Shown: positions 14,212 to 21,954, counted from the stretch's first letter. The stretch is 32,359 nucleotides of DNA from a virus (IMGVR_UViG_3300032954_000052:1-32359); one strand, 5' to 3'. Program-made: numbers and translations. Notes: a model not told the origin generated them from the letters alone.

Positions 14212-14412
14212 TCAGGTATTCGGTTGCCACTCTAGAGAACAGCATCGAGAGATAACTTCCCGGCTGATGTCTCTTCGAAGCTTTGCTTTTAATTGGGAGT
14301 TCTCTGAACCGAAGATGCTGGAAGTATCTGGATCGAACATCACCTTGGAGGACTGCACTACGATTACTTTATCCGGTTCCCATTTCAGCAATCGAAAAAG
14401 ATCGCTTTCCAT
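14212..14412 (-). CDS. Hypothetical protein, 66 aa
   Basis: No recognised family. The product is small and amphipathic, with a beta-prone middle (PDKVIVVQSSKVMFD) and a basic helix toward the end (SQLKAKLRRDISREVISR). It is retained as a gene because GGGAGGG sits 4 bases before the ATG, right after the methyltransferase stop, and because a terminator-like hairpin follows its stop. It is probably co-expressed with the ParB/methyltransferase gene. Confidence 0.6.
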   Translation of the reverse strand: MESDLFRLLKWEPDKVIVVQSSKVMFDPDTSSIFGSENSQLKAKLRRDISREVISRCCSLEWQPNT

Positions 14413-14413
14413 A

Positions 14414-15784
14414 TCACCCTCCCAGAGATTGAAGTTCCTTCATGAGATTGGCGCCCTGCTGAGCAGCATCTGGGGCATCTTGCAGAGATTGGATGCGCTT
14501 CAGACACAGGGCGTAGTATTCTGTGTTCATCTCCAAGCCTGTGGCTTCGACCTTCATGGAGTGTGCTGCAGGAAATATCGTTCCGCTGCCAGCGAATGAA
14601 TCGAGCACTCGATCCCCTGGACGGCACGAGCGCTTAAGCAGGTCCACGTAAAGCGCGACTGGCTTTTGCGCACCGTGCGACATGTTGGCGTCCGCGAAGC
14701 TTGTAATAACGTCAGGGTAAATGCCGAGGGTCTTTTTTCTTCCTTTGATTGCGTAGAGAATCATCTCCCACTGGCGGCGAGGGCCATGCTCAGGATGCGG
14801 CACGCGGCCGGAGTTCGGCTTCGTGCAGATAAAAGGCGTGCGAGTAACCCACCAGCCAGCATTCTGCATGATGAGCTTCAGCTCATGAAAATTGTCAATG
14901 TCACAGAATACATAAGCGTGAGCTTCGGGTTTGGCTACCCGATAGGCCAGAGGTGCCCACTGCGTCATCAGCGAACGCCAGGAGTCGATGTCATCCTTGT
15001 AGTGGTGCTCAATTCCTGCGAGTTTGCCACCCCCGTCCCCGAAGGAATCTGCACCCATACCGTAGGGCGGGTCAGTGAGGATGCAGTCGAATTGATTGGG
15101 GTCAGTTGCCAGCATCCACCCGAGACAATTTGTATTGAAGGCTTTGTGAAGTTCATGGGTGAAGTCCTTCCCAACTTTCTGGGCGAGTTCAACATTTTTC
15201 TTCGACTCCTCAAGTTTCTTGAGGATTTTAAATGCCTCTTCAGTGGTTTTAGCCTTCGCTACTGCGGGGTTGTGGAGATGCTTCGCCACAATGAGGTCTT
15301 TGCGAACAGTGTTCTGGAAGTTGCCATCAGAGCGGCCCCTGACTTCCATTGCAGTGTCAGCTACAGTGTGGACCCGACCTTCAGCTTGAGCTTGCTTGCT
15401 GCGGAGGGAGTGTAGCTTCGCCATGGCTGCAGAGCGCTCTTGCCAAGTGAGGTCTTTGCGGTGCAGGTTTTCTTCAAGCTCCGCTTCTTCAGCCGCGAGT
15501 GGGTCGAGTTGGCCCAAGGTGACGTAGGGGACTTGCCCGTCGGGGACAACCTCGCCGTTGTAGCGCACCTCCCCGCCGAGCATTTGCACCTCATCAATCG
15601 CCCGGAATCGCCGCTCGCCCGCAACCAACACCATTTGCCCATCTCGTTCGCGTAGCACGATAGCGTGCATCAGCCCCTTCGAACGAATTCCGGTTGCAAG
15701 TTCCTGCATTGCTTGTGGATCGAATTCCTGACGCTGACGGCCTGCGTCGATTACGATAGCACTGCGGTCAATGTACTGATTCAT
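14414..15784 (-). CDS. ParB-like nuclease domain fused to DNA methyltransferase
   Basis: In the 456-aa product, residues about 1-130 are a ParB/Spo0J N-terminal-type domain, with VAGERRFRA at 54-62 and EENLHRKDLTWQER at 104-117. Residues about 215-435 are an amino-methyltransferase, with motif IV DPPY at 238-241 and the AdoMet-binding DSFAGSGT at 395-402. Motif IV comes before motif I, the beta-class order, which predicts N6-adenine or N4-cytosine methylation. ParB/methyltransferase fusions are known from many phages and may modify phage DNA to escape restriction. The start at 15784 was chosen because the ParB domain begins there; the longer upstream frame is low-complexity and overlaps a small membrane gene. 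A ParB C-terminal DNA-binding domain is not apparent. Confidence 0.9.
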   Translation of the reverse strand: MNQYIDRSAIVIDAGRQRQEFDPQAMQELATGIRSKGLMHAIVLRERDGQMVLVAGERRFRAIDEVQMLGGEVRYNGEVVPDGQVPYVTLGQLDPLAAEEAELEENLHRKDLTWQERSAAMAKLHSLRSKQAQAEGRVHTVADTAMEVRGRSDGNFQNTVRKDLIVAKHLHNPAVAKAKTTEEAFKILKKLEESKKNVELAQKVGKDFTHELHKAFNTNCLGWMLATDPNQFDCILTDPPYGMGADSFGDGGGKLAGIEHHYKDDIDSWRSLMTQWAPLAYRVAKPEAHAYVFCDIDNFHELKLIMQNAGWWVTRTPFICTKPNSGRVPHPEHGPRRQWEMILYAIKGRKKTLGIYPDVITSFADANMSHGAQKPVALYVDLLKRSCRPGDRVLDSFAGSGTIFPAAHSMKVEATGLEMNTEYYALCLKRIQSLQDAPDAAQQGANLMKELQSLGG

Positions 15785-15855
15785 GGTGATGTTACTCTTT
15801 CTGCTGTTGAGGGTTTCAGTGCAAAACCCAGCCGGAGCTGGGTTGAGCGGAGGTG

Positions 15856-15966
15856 CTAGTGGAGGCTGTTTAGCCACCGGCAGATTAGGATGATGAGGAA
15901 GGCGAGCCACCACCCCCAACCTGCATCGAACTTGACGAGGAGGAGAACTGCGATGAAGTTGACCAT
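15856..15966 (-). CDS. Tiny membrane protein, 36 aa
   Basis: Translation from the ATG at 15966 gives a 36-aa peptide with one or two hydrophobic segments (FIAVLLLV; WWLAFLIILI) and a single short polar turn. AAGGA lies 6 bases before the ATG. It is too short for standard gene finding. Function unknown; a small inner-membrane peptide of the early/replication block. Confidence 0.55.
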   Translation of the reverse strand: MVNFIAVLLLVKFDAGWGWWLAFLIILICRWLNSLH

Positions 15967-15979
15967 GCGGGGTCCTTAA

Positions 15980-16000
15980 GGAACAACAGCCCCGGAGGGC
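15980..16000 (-). terminator. Possible terminator after the 151-aa gene
   Basis: On the minus strand CAGCAGCCC and GGGCTGTTG form a 9-bp stem (one G-T pair) with a 4-base loop, followed by TTCCTT. It lies between the stop at 16022 and the tiny membrane gene. The T tract is weak. Confidence 0.4.
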
Positions 16001-16021
16001 TGCTGCATTGAAACTTACTGC

Positions 16022-16477
16022 TTACGCTGCAACCACTGAGCGCACGTCCGCGAACTTGTTTTCCGGGTCTTTCGGGTCATCGCGATGCGTGACCTGAATC
16101 TTTGCCGTGCGGCCCGGCAGCATCTGGAACGAGAACTGCTCCGACGGGTCATTCAGCCCAAGAGCTGCGCGGAGTCGGCCCAGACTGACATTCGTGCCTT
16201 CCTTCGTATCCACACCGCCCGAGGCGTCGAGGTCGAGGAAGATGCCCTGCTTCACGCTGACACTTTCGCGACCGGTGGCGGCTTTTGCGCCGTCGTCTTC
16301 GACGAGCCAGCTGACTTCGAGCACAACCCGTGTTTCGCTGCCATCTTTCGACTGGACTTGGCGTGCGCCGATCTTTTCGATAACTGCAAAGAATTCGCCC
16401 GGGGGGCAGGGGATGACTTTGGTGGAGTTCGAGCCAGCAACAGAGGAGCTGAGGAAGGTATCGGCATCAAAGGACAT
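16022..16477 (-). CDS. Hypothetical protein, 151 aa, possibly DNA metabolism
   Basis: The protein has a beta-rich core (FFAVIEKIGARQVQSKDG..., RVVLEVSWLVED, IFLDLDASG) and a Gly/Ser-rich N-terminus. A C-terminal segment, GRTAKIQVTHRDDPKDPENK, resembles a beta-barrel loop region. Such proteins of about 150 aa next to Sak4-type ATPases and nucleases are sometimes single-stranded-DNA-binding or recombination accessory proteins, but no signature proves it here. AAGGAA lies before the ATG. It is the first gene after palindromic element R6. Confidence 0.6.
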   Translation of the reverse strand: MSFDADTFLSSSVAGSNSTKVIPCPPGEFFAVIEKIGARQVQSKDGSETRVVLEVSWLVEDDGAKAATGRESVSVKQGIFLDLDASGGVDTKEGTNVSLGRLRAALGLNDPSEQFSFQMLPGRTAKIQVTHRDDPKDPENKFADVRSVVAA

Positions 16478-16603
16478 GGTGAGTTTCCTTGGTTGAGGTT
16501 AGGTCGAGAGTGTTTCCCCGACGGATGAATGATAAACAGGGGAGTTCCAGGGTGCAACGAGTTTTCGGCAAGAGAAACAGAGAGAGGAAGGCTGCTAAAA
16601 GGG

Positions 16604-16643
16604 TTTTAAACCGGGATTACAATGGATTAATCGCGGTGGGAAA
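16604..16643 (+). repeat. Dispersed palindromic element, copy R6
   Basis: CCGGGATTA, spacer CAATGGAT, TAATCGCGG, with TTTTAAA and TGGGAAA flanks. It lies upstream of the minus-strand gene at 16477, in a 227-base gap. Confidence 0.9.
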
Positions 16644-16704
16644 CCACTCCTCCAGTTAATGGCTCTTCGGAAATAGGAGTGGAAAGTAGATGAACGCCGT
16701 CACC

Positions 16705-16865
16705 TCACTCCGTGTGGAAACGAGCACTGCAGGTCCGGCAGAGCACCAGCACGTTCTTGATGCGCTCGCGGCCTGCAATCGGCCGGAAATGGTCGGGCGC
16801 GACGATACGCTTTCGACTCGTACGTTGGTCGGCGTCCAGCCGGGAAGGTCAAGGATGTCGGTCAT
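16705..16865 (-). pseudogene. HNH-like / zinc-knuckle protein with apparent -1 frameshift
   Basis: The ATG at 16865 begins MTDILDLPG. In that frame the rest looks meaningless and runs to 16656. One base back, the frame from about 16845 to 16705 reads APDHFRPIAGRERIKNVLVL followed by C-R-T-C and a closing His. This is an HNH-like or zinc-knuckle pattern (DH, N, C-x2-C, H) with an in-frame stop at 16707-16705. That frame has no start codon of its own after its last upstream stop. Joining the two frames near CTT at residue 7 gives a 53-aa protein. It may be a broken gene, a programmed frameshift, or a sequence error. It belongs to the minus-strand chain (3 bases after the previous stop). Confidence 0.45.
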
Positions 16866-16868
16866 GCG

Positions 16869-17048
16869 TCAAGCGTCTTCCTTCAGCATGGGCATCGTGT
16901 CCGGCGTCAGCGGTTCCGGCGTCAACCCGAAGTTCTTGTAGGAATACGCTTGGTTGGGCGCATGTTTCTCCAGCCACGCTTGAGTGGTGCGTCGGGTTGC
17001 CTCCACTGCTGCAGCTTGCGCATCAAATTCTTTCGGGTCAATTTCCAT
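16869..17048 (-). CDS. Hypothetical protein, 59 aa
   Basis: The ATG at 17048 is preceded by GGAGG at 5-9 bases, inside the previous gene, whose stop it overlaps by 11 bases in another frame. The product has an Ala/Glu-rich helix (FDAQAAAVEATRRTTQAWLE) and a Pro-rich tail. No family is recognised. It is a small member of the overlapping early/middle gene chain. Confidence 0.65.
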   Translation of the reverse strand: MEIDPKEFDAQAAAVEATRRTTQAWLEKHAPNQAYSYKNFGLTPEPLTPDTMPMLKEDA

Positions 17049-17196
17049 CGCGGCCTCCCTTGGTCAATTGGGCACATTGATTCCAGCCGTCTGCCCAAGC
17101 CACGCGGACTTCTTCGCTCACACCTATGTAGGGGCAGTCTTCCGGAGACTTGTAGGGGACTTGTTGACCATCGACTTGTTCAATTGGGGTGTTCAT
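17038..17196 (-). CDS. Hypothetical protein, 52 aa
   Basis: The ATG at 17196 has AAAGGAG 5-9 bases upstream. The product is acidic with aromatic residues (PYIGVSEEVRVAWADGWNQC) and shows no known motif. It is followed by an overlapping 59-aa gene, so both are probably made together. The gap up to the Sak4-like gene (17197-17286) contains a TATACT but no convincing -35 element. Confidence 0.65.
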   Translation of the reverse strand: MNTPIEQVDGQQVPYKSPEDCPYIGVSEEVRVAWADGWNQCAQLTKGGRDGN

Positions 17197-17286
17197 GAAC
17201 TCTCCTTTTCCACACGGTTTTCCGTTTTATGAGTATACAGAGCTATGTCCGTTTACACACGTTATTCCGAAGAGCCCAGTTAATAT

Positions 17287-18135
17287 TCACTCAATCCTTC
17301 CGCCGCGAGATTTCCACTTGCTCAGGATGGGTTTGAAGTCAGCCGGAAGCTTTTCTGAAATGGCCAAATTTCTGGTTTTCACATCAGCTTGCGATGACCC
17401 GGTGTTCCACGTGAAGGAAGTCCCAGAGCGCTCAGTCAACACACAGTCGGAAAACATCGGGGGGAGTTTCGGAGCCAACTTTGCCCCGAGGGTTGATACC
17501 ATCAGCTTGATGCCCCCCAGTATCTCGTCCTTTTCCCGCTCCACGTGAGCGATCAAGACGAAATGGCACCGACAAGCATCCGTCCACATGCGGACAATCT
17601 TCTCGATTTGGTCCTGCGCAATGCCCCAATCGCTGACACTTTTAACAGGCTTGCTGCCAACTACCAGAGACATGCTCATCTGAGCCAGCCCGGCCATACC
17701 ATCCACAACCAGGCAACGGCCAGTGCCCCATTCATCGACACAGCCGAATTTTTCCCCAGTACGGTCATCAGGGAAGTCATTCAAAACTTCCAACATGCTG
17801 ATAAACCGGTTGTGTTTGCTGCGATTCGGATCGGCGGTCTTAGCCAAGGTATCCAGCGACATGGTGTTGATACGTTTCGCCCCATCGAGCAGATCTTTGA
17901 AGCTGGCTTTCGCCGCTGCGAGCTGGTGCCAGTGCAGATTTTCAGGGATCGGCAAGCCTCTATCCCGCCAATAGCCTAAGAGCGTCTCAAGACCCGGCTC
18001 CAGGCCCAGATAAAAAACTTCCAACTTAGGGTCAGCGTCAACCAGGGACCCAATGCTGTGGGTTTTACCAGTGCCAGCTGGTCCCATGAGAAGGATGTTC
18101 AAACCATTCAACTCAGACAACTCAACTTCACTCAT
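17287..18135 (-). CDS. Sak4-like AAA ATPase (recombination)
   Basis: The 282-aa product carries Walker A GPAGTGKT at residues 18-25 and Walker B LVVDG ending at D145. Later IAHVEREKDEI and GGIKLMVSTLGAKLAPKLP segments are typical of the phage nucleotide-binding family that includes Sak4. Sak4 proteins are RecA-like mini-recombinases that help single-strand annealing with a phage SSB. The ATG overlaps the stop of the upstream gene (ATGA) and has GGAGGAAG upstream. The neighbouring Cas4/AddB-like nuclease gives a plausible end-processing plus annealing pair. Confidence 0.88.
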   Translation of the reverse strand: MSEVELSELNGLNILLMGPAGTGKTHSIGSLVDADPKLEVFYLGLEPGLETLLGYWRDRGLPIPENLHWHQLAAAKASFKDLLDGAKRINTMSLDTLAKTADPNRSKHNRFISMLEVLNDFPDDRTGEKFGCVDEWGTGRCLVVDGMAGLAQMSMSLVVGSKPVKSVSDWGIAQDQIEKIVRMWTDACRCHFVLIAHVEREKDEILGGIKLMVSTLGAKLAPKLPPMFSDCVLTERSGTSFTWNTGSSQADVKTRNLAISEKLPADFKPILSKWKSRGGRIE

Positions 18136-18464
18136 ACTTCCTCCACTAATTTAAGATGCAGCCGCAGCTCTCTTTTCAACACCTCCGGCGGAAGTATTTC
18201 ATAAAGCTCCGGCTCCCATGCCATTATCAGACTCCCGGCTACTACAAACCGACTCGGGCCGGGGTGTTGTTCGCAATGCCCACCAACGATCCGCCACTCT
18301 CGCTGCGACCCATCAACCGGCATACGTGCCCAAATTTCTCCGCATGTGGGGCAAAACATAGCATAGGGCTGCGGCTGTTGGGCTTCAGCATGCACGAATC
18401 GGAGACGATCTTCGGCGGAACCGAGATAGGTGTTACCGATCCAGAAGTGGCGGAGGTAGGTCAC
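18132..18464 (-). CDS. Zinc-ribbon-like protein, 110 aa
   Basis: The central part has CPTCG followed about 24 residues later by C-E-Q-H, a likely zinc site. An amphipathic Leu/Lys-rich C-terminal helix follows (LKRELRLHLKLVEEV). It starts at a GTG whose last bases overlap the HNH gene stop (GTGA), and ends overlapping the Sak4 start. Function unknown; the tight coupling suggests it works with, or is regulated like, the Sak4-like ATPase. Confidence 0.65.
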   Translation of the reverse strand: MTYLRHFWIGNTYLGSAEDRLRFVHAEAQQPQPYAMFCPTCGEIWARMPVDGSQREWRIVGGHCEQHPGPSRFVVAGSLIMAWEPELYEILPPEVLKRELRLHLKLVEEV

Positions 18465-18973
18465 TTGCTATTCTCCCAGGATTTGCGAGCACATAAAGCC
18501 TCCCAAAAATCTTTGCTGCGTTTCAAAGTGGTGTGGGCGTCCGATTTTGCCACCCAATATTCGTACTTACCTGCAACAAATTCCCTGACCACGCCACACA
18601 CCCCGGAAGCCCCCGGCTTGTAATTGCGAGGCCCGACAACGGCAGCCACATAGGCGTATTTCATATTCTCTGCCTGCGTCCCGGCTTTCAGGTGGGCAGG
18701 ATTGCAGCACCTTGGGGTGTTACACTGATGCATAACGACGGCCCCGGGGGGTAAAAGCCCTTTAAAGGCTTCGTAAGCTATCCTGTGGGTATATAAAACT
18801 TTGCCAGTGCGCCCACCAACTTTTACACAGCCGTGTATACCGTTTTTTGTCGGGCCTGTAAAAATCCAACAATCTTCGAATAACTGAACTTTGGGCCATA
18901 TTTGTGCTGCAAATGTCCAGAGCCAGTCATCCATCGTCATAGCGTCTGTTAAAACAGTTGAAGGCTTTTTCAT
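18461..18973 (-). CDS. HNH endonuclease
   Basis: The 170-aa product carries the HNH_3-type core HQCNTPRCCNPAHLKAGTQA followed by EN, a zinc-knuckle nuclease seen in homing endonucleases. The C-terminal part (GASGVCGVVREF...YWVAKS) looks like an AP2/NUMOD-type DNA contact region. The start at 18973 has AAGGAG 9 bases upstream; a longer frame to 19039 was rejected. It lies between the Cas4-like and Sak4-like genes, so it probably inserted into a recombination operon. Confidence 0.85.
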   Translation of the reverse strand: MKKPSTVLTDAMTMDDWLWTFAAQIWPKVQLFEDCWIFTGPTKNGIHGCVKVGGRTGKVLYTHRIAYEAFKGLLPPGAVVMHQCNTPRCCNPAHLKAGTQAENMKYAYVAAVVGPRNYKPGASGVCGVVREFVAGKYEYWVAKSDAHTTLKRSKDFWEALCARKSWENSK

Positions 18974-19035
18974 GTGATTCTCCTTTTGGGGTATCCAATT
19001 TTTACATAAATTTGATTGGAGGGACCCCAAAGGGA

Positions 19036-20079
19036 TCACAACATTTTACGTAGCTCTTCTCCAAGAGCTTTCGGATCACCGCTCATCTGCTCAGCTGTTC
19101 GGGTTTCAGCTGGAGGAGCCCCTTCTGGGCGAATATGTCCCCACTTGCGCTCATATTCAGCTACAGAAATTTCTTGCCTTTCAAGCGCGTCCCAGACGAC
19201 TTGGCGAAAGTGAGCCGGGAGCCATTCCTCAGGATTCGAAGCCTTGCAAACTCGCTGGAAGTGGCAACCGCCATACTCCGTGCATGCTCCGTCCAGGTCA
19301 TAGTCCCAGTATCCCTCCTCCCACATGGAGATCATCCTGCGGATATCCCGGACGGTCTGCGCTTCCCAGCGCTCGATTTCATGCGGCGAGCGATAAGTGG
19401 GAACTTCCATCGTGTCGTACTTCGTTTTCAGGATGGAAATTCCGCGAACGATCGTGCCCTGAGGTTTGATCCCTTGCTTGAGTAGAGCCCAATTATAGCC
19501 GGTGAATTGGCTGCGCATCTCCCATTGCCGTGACCACGTAGCGCCTAAGCTGCTGGTGGTTTTTTCATCATAGTTCCAAATCCCTGCGGCATGGCGCTTG
19601 GCAACCATATCGGACCTGCCAGTGTAAAGAATAGGATGGCCGGTGACAGGATGATTAATAGGCAGGGGTTCAGCAAAGCTAAACTCAATGCCGCGCTTGC
19701 CGGATGGCAGTTCGATAGGCTCTGCACCATCACCTCCGAGGGGGTAATTGAAGAGGTAGAATTCGAATGCACCGAGCATGCGCTCAAGGGATTTGGCAGA
19801 ATCCGGCGGGCATTCGAAGTCTCCATAGGCTTTGGTGAGGGCGATCATGCCCTCGGCTTCAGCGGTGGAGGCGTCTTTGCCGTCGACGTAGAATACTTCT
19901 CGGGCGCGCTCAATAGCGGAGGCGAAAGCGCCCCCCGCGACGAGGTGGACGGATTTGGCAACAGGCTTCCAGTGGGAAACAAACGTGTGCTCGAATTTCT
20001 TCGGACACGAGCGGAATGTCGCGAGAAGGGTGCTGTCGATCGTATGTGGAAAAAAAGGTTTTATGTAATTCTTGCTCAT
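19036..20079 (-). CDS. PD-(D/E)XK nuclease, Cas4/AddB-like with probable Fe-S cluster
   Basis: The 347-aa product has nuclease residues E132, D157 (in GRSDMV) and the DEK triplet at 171-173, the RecB/Cas4-type PD-(D/E)XK core. Four cysteines, C25 near the N-terminus and C266, C272 and C278 near the C-terminus, follow the Cas4/AddB pattern for a [4Fe-4S] cluster that staples the nuclease fold. It likely resects DNA ends for annealing or degrades host DNA. The start overlaps the upstream HNH stop (TAATG), with GGAGAGGG upstream. Confidence 0.88.
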   Translation of the reverse strand: MSKNYIKPFFPHTIDSTLLATFRSCPKKFEHTFVSHWKPVAKSVHLVAGGAFASAIERAREVFYVDGKDASTAEAEGMIALTKAYGDFECPPDSAKSLERMLGAFEFYLFNYPLGGDGAEPIELPSGKRGIEFSFAEPLPINHPVTGHPILYTGRSDMVAKRHAAGIWNYDEKTTSSLGATWSRQWEMRSQFTGYNWALLKQGIKPQGTIVRGISILKTKYDTMEVPTYRSPHEIERWEAQTVRDIRRMISMWEEGYWDYDLDGACTEYGGCHFQRVCKASNPEEWLPAHFRQVVWDALERQEISVAEYERKWGHIRPEGAPPAETRTAEQMSGDPKALGEELRKML

Positions 20080-20528
20080 TACCCTCTCCAGTGAAGGTTA
20101 TTGATGATCTTAGAGATGCAGGAACGATTAACACCGAATTCTTCGGACAGTCTGATTTGCCGCTCTCCGGCTCTAACCCTTCTGCGAATTTCATCAACCT
20201 GATCCTGAGTCAGTTTTGAAGCCCCATGACTCTCGCCACTGAGTTGCCTCCCCTTAAACACTTTATCGCTCACATTATCAGCGTCGGTGCCCAGGAAAAG
20301 GTGGTTAGGGTTTACGCATTTAGGATTATCGCACTTATGGCAGACCAGCAAAGCCCCCCGAATCTCACCTACCGCCATGTGGTAGCTCAACCTGTGAGCC
20401 AGCCATCGCCGGTTTCGATACGTCAATTGCCCATACCCTCGGGGTGTTAGAAACATTTGCCACTCTTGGCAACCAGTTTCGGGATTCTCTTTTACGCGTG
20501 GCTTGAAAAAATCAGGTAGACTATACAT
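20079..20528 (-). CDS. HNH homing endonuclease with C-terminal HTH
   Basis: The 149-aa product has the core CHKCDNPKCVNPNHLFLGTD followed by DN, and then a C-terminal segment (ASKLTQDQVDEIRRRV...LSEEFGVNRSCISKI) forming a NUMOD/HTH DNA-binding module. It is a typical free-standing homing endonuclease. AAGGAG precedes the ATG. It has its own possible promoter at 20553-20581 and is coupled to the nuclease gene by TAATG. Confidence 0.9.
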   Translation of the reverse strand: MYSLPDFFKPRVKENPETGCQEWQMFLTPRGYGQLTYRNRRWLAHRLSYHMAVGEIRGALLVCHKCDNPKCVNPNHLFLGTDADNVSDKVFKGRQLSGESHGASKLTQDQVDEIRRRVRAGERQIRLSEEFGVNRSCISKIINNLHWRG

Positions 20529-20552
20529 AAAAACTCCTTGAATGGGATTTAT

Positions 20553-20581
20553 AGTCTACCACCCCACGGAAACAAAATCAA
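20553..20581 (-). promoter_or_regulatory. Possible promoter upstream of HNH gene
   Basis: Minus strand: TTGATT (20581-20576), 17-bp spacer, TAGACT (20558-20553), overlapping CTATAAA. Each hexamer matches the sigma70 consensus at about four positions. It lies in the 90-base gap before the HNH gene. Confidence 0.3.
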
Positions 20582-20618
20582 CCAATATTCGGGAACATCG
20601 GGCGGATATACATAGCTG

Positions 20619-20912
20619 TCAGCCCTCGATTGCGAGAAGTTCGTTGATCTGCCCTTGAATCTGGGTCACGCGAGCATTAAAGTCGGCTTGCAGCTGTTTC
20701 TTCGCCGCTTCCAACTGCTCGATTCGCAGGGTGTTGTGATCGAGGTTGTCCGGGAAATCAAATTCGACTTCAACGGAACCGATGGCCTGCAGTTCATCAT
20801 AAGAGTCGTACGGCCAGAGCTTCGGTTCGACCTTCTTGACGTAATGGTAGCTTTCCCCATCCCAGACTTCATTGGGCACGGGGATGATAAAGATAGTTTG
20901 CTTGCATTTCAT
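20619..20912 (-). CDS. Hypothetical protein, 97 aa
   Basis: The N-terminal half is beta-prone and acidic; the C-terminal half (RIEQLEAAKKQLQADFNARV...) is a predicted coiled-coil helix. No family is recognised. A strong AGGAGG site lies upstream of the ATG. It stands as a separate small gene between the 108-aa gene and the HNH gene. Confidence 0.65.
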   Translation of the reverse strand: MKCKQTIFIIPVPNEVWDGESYHYVKKVEPKLWPYDSYDELQAIGSVEVEFDFPDNLDHNTLRIEQLEAAKKQLQADFNARVTQIQGQINELLAIEG

Positions 20913-20939
20913 GCGTGAACCTCCTAGCTACAGTTATGG

Positions 20940-21266
20940 TTACAGGGAAGACCAATCAGCCGGAAGGGGGATTTCCTCGCGAGCGTAGAGATATTCGATC
21001 GCGGCCTTCATGATCGCGAGCTTCACATCACTGGTAGCCGGAGGCTTCGGGAGGGTGAGGTTCAGCTGCTCGAATGCTCCTTCGATGTGATTTCGATTGA
21101 GTTCGAAACCAAGAGAATCTGTCGCGATAACAGCGATGGTTGCGTAGTTGTCGCCCGCTTGAAAATTGCTGACGTTCTCTTGTACCCAGCCGTAGAGCTT
21201 GAAAACCTCAACGTTGGTGAGCTTCTTGTTCTTGCGGGTGTCAGGGGTGGGGTTCGTGGTTGCCAT
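20940..21266 (-). CDS. Hypothetical protein, 108 aa
   Basis: The N-terminus is Thr/Lys-rich, followed by a helical body (LTNVEVFKLYGWVQENVSNF) and an ending LYAREEIPLPADWSSL. The pattern resembles small regulatory or DNA-associated proteins of phages, but no signature allows a firm call. GGAG lies 8 bases upstream of the ATG. Confidence 0.6.
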   Translation of the reverse strand: MATTNPTPDTRKNKKLTNVEVFKLYGWVQENVSNFQAGDNYATIAVIATDSLGFELNRNHIEGAFEQLNLTLPKPPATSDVKLAIMKAAIEYLYAREEIPLPADWSSL

Positions 21267-21303
21267 GATAAAAACTCCTAAGTGCGGTTAGGGGGACAAC
21301 AAT

Positions 21304-21537
21304 TTAAATCCCGAGTTCCTTCAGCAGGTCATCGGTGTTTACATCCTCCGGCCTCTGCTTCTTCGGCTTTGCGGCCGCGCCAGCCTTCGCCCGGATCTTG
21401 GGTTTCGGTACATCAAGCTCCGCGCGCTCTTTGCGGATGGCTTCGATGGCTTGCTTCATCTCCTCTGGGGTAATGGTGCCGTCAGCAGCTTTTCGACGCC
21501 ATTCGAGGATGTTTTCGTTGATGAAGGTGGAGGACAT
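21304..21537 (-). CDS. Hypothetical protein, 77 aa, with C-terminal LLKELGI motif
   Basis: The product has a helical N-terminus (NENILEWRRKAADG) with an acidic segment TITPEEMKQAIEAIRKERAE, a basic Ala/Lys-rich linker, and the C-terminus VNTDDLLKELGI. The tail recurs in the paralogue at 27731 (NTDELLGELGI) and, less exactly, at 25672 (ALLDELTGEE). Such a short acidic/hydrophobic tail on a flexible linker could be a docking peptide. The start at 21537 was chosen for GGAGGG just upstream; the longer frame overlaps the 54-aa gene. Confidence 0.7.
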   Translation of the reverse strand: MSSTFINENILEWRRKAADGTITPEEMKQAIEAIRKERAELDVPKPKIRAKAGAAAKPKKQRPEDVNTDDLLKELGI

Positions 21538-21538
21538 C

Positions 21539-21703
21539 TCAACCCTCCGGAAAATATTCGTCGGCCTTTTCAAGGGCCAGCCCAGCTTCAACAATCCCAT
21601 CGTTATTGGCCACAATGAGTGCCCATTCCATCTGCTTGAAAAGCTCTTCTGGAATGAGCACAAATTTCACTCCGTCAATCACTGCTTCTTTCGGATGGTG
21701 CAT
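21539..21703 (-). CDS. Hypothetical protein, 54 aa
   Basis: The ATG at 21703 overlaps the previous stop (TGATG). The stop at 21541-21539 lies just before the 77-aa gene and supplies its ribosome-binding site. The product (MHHPKEAVIDGVKFVLIPEE...) is acidic and helical with no known motif. Overlap on one side and site-sharing on the other make it a credible gene too short for routine calling. Confidence 0.7.
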   Translation of the reverse strand: MHHPKEAVIDGVKFVLIPEELFKQMEWALIVANNDGIVEAGLALEKADEYFPEG

Positions 21704-21954
21704 CAGATGCCTCCATGAACACGATCGATAGATTCGATAGCAGCAAGTGCTAAAGCTGCTGCTTTTACATAGTGCTGTCGAATCTTTTCCACATTAACTT
21801 CAGGGAAAATGGATTGATAAGTAACAGCGCTGATTTGCTTATCGATGAAGTTGGCCCAATCGTGGAAAGCATGCTTGTCATCATGTGCTGGGCCGCCCCA
21901 CTGCTTATCTTGTTCATCCCGTTCCTGCAAGATATTTTTCAGAGCAAGTCTCAT
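21703..21954 (-). CDS. Small conserved phage protein with Q..QWGG..HDD motif
   Basis: The 83-aa product has the pattern ERDEQDKQWGGPAHDDKH...W..FI, followed by an Ala-rich helix (AAALALAAIESIDRVHGG). This resembles small phage proteins related to all-alpha NTP-pyrophosphatase (MazG/DUF550-like) folds, where conserved Glu and Asp bind metal. The nucleotide role is inferred only. AGGAG precedes the ATG, and palindromic element R7 ends 19 bases upstream of it. Confidence 0.6.
   Translation of the reverse strand: MRLALKNILQERDEQDKQWGGPAHDDKHAFHDWANFIDKQISAVTYQSIFPEVNVEKIRQHYVKAAALALAAIESIDRVHGGI

Noticed and set aside
14666-15415. 249-codon plus-strand frame
   Set aside because: It lies antisense to the ParB/methyltransferase gene, whose motifs are intact, and its product has no recognisable features.
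17403-17418. Second parS-like site
   Set aside because: TGTTCCACGTGAAGGA matches only 13 of 16 bases, breaks the palindrome and is explained by the coding sequence of the Sak4-like gene.
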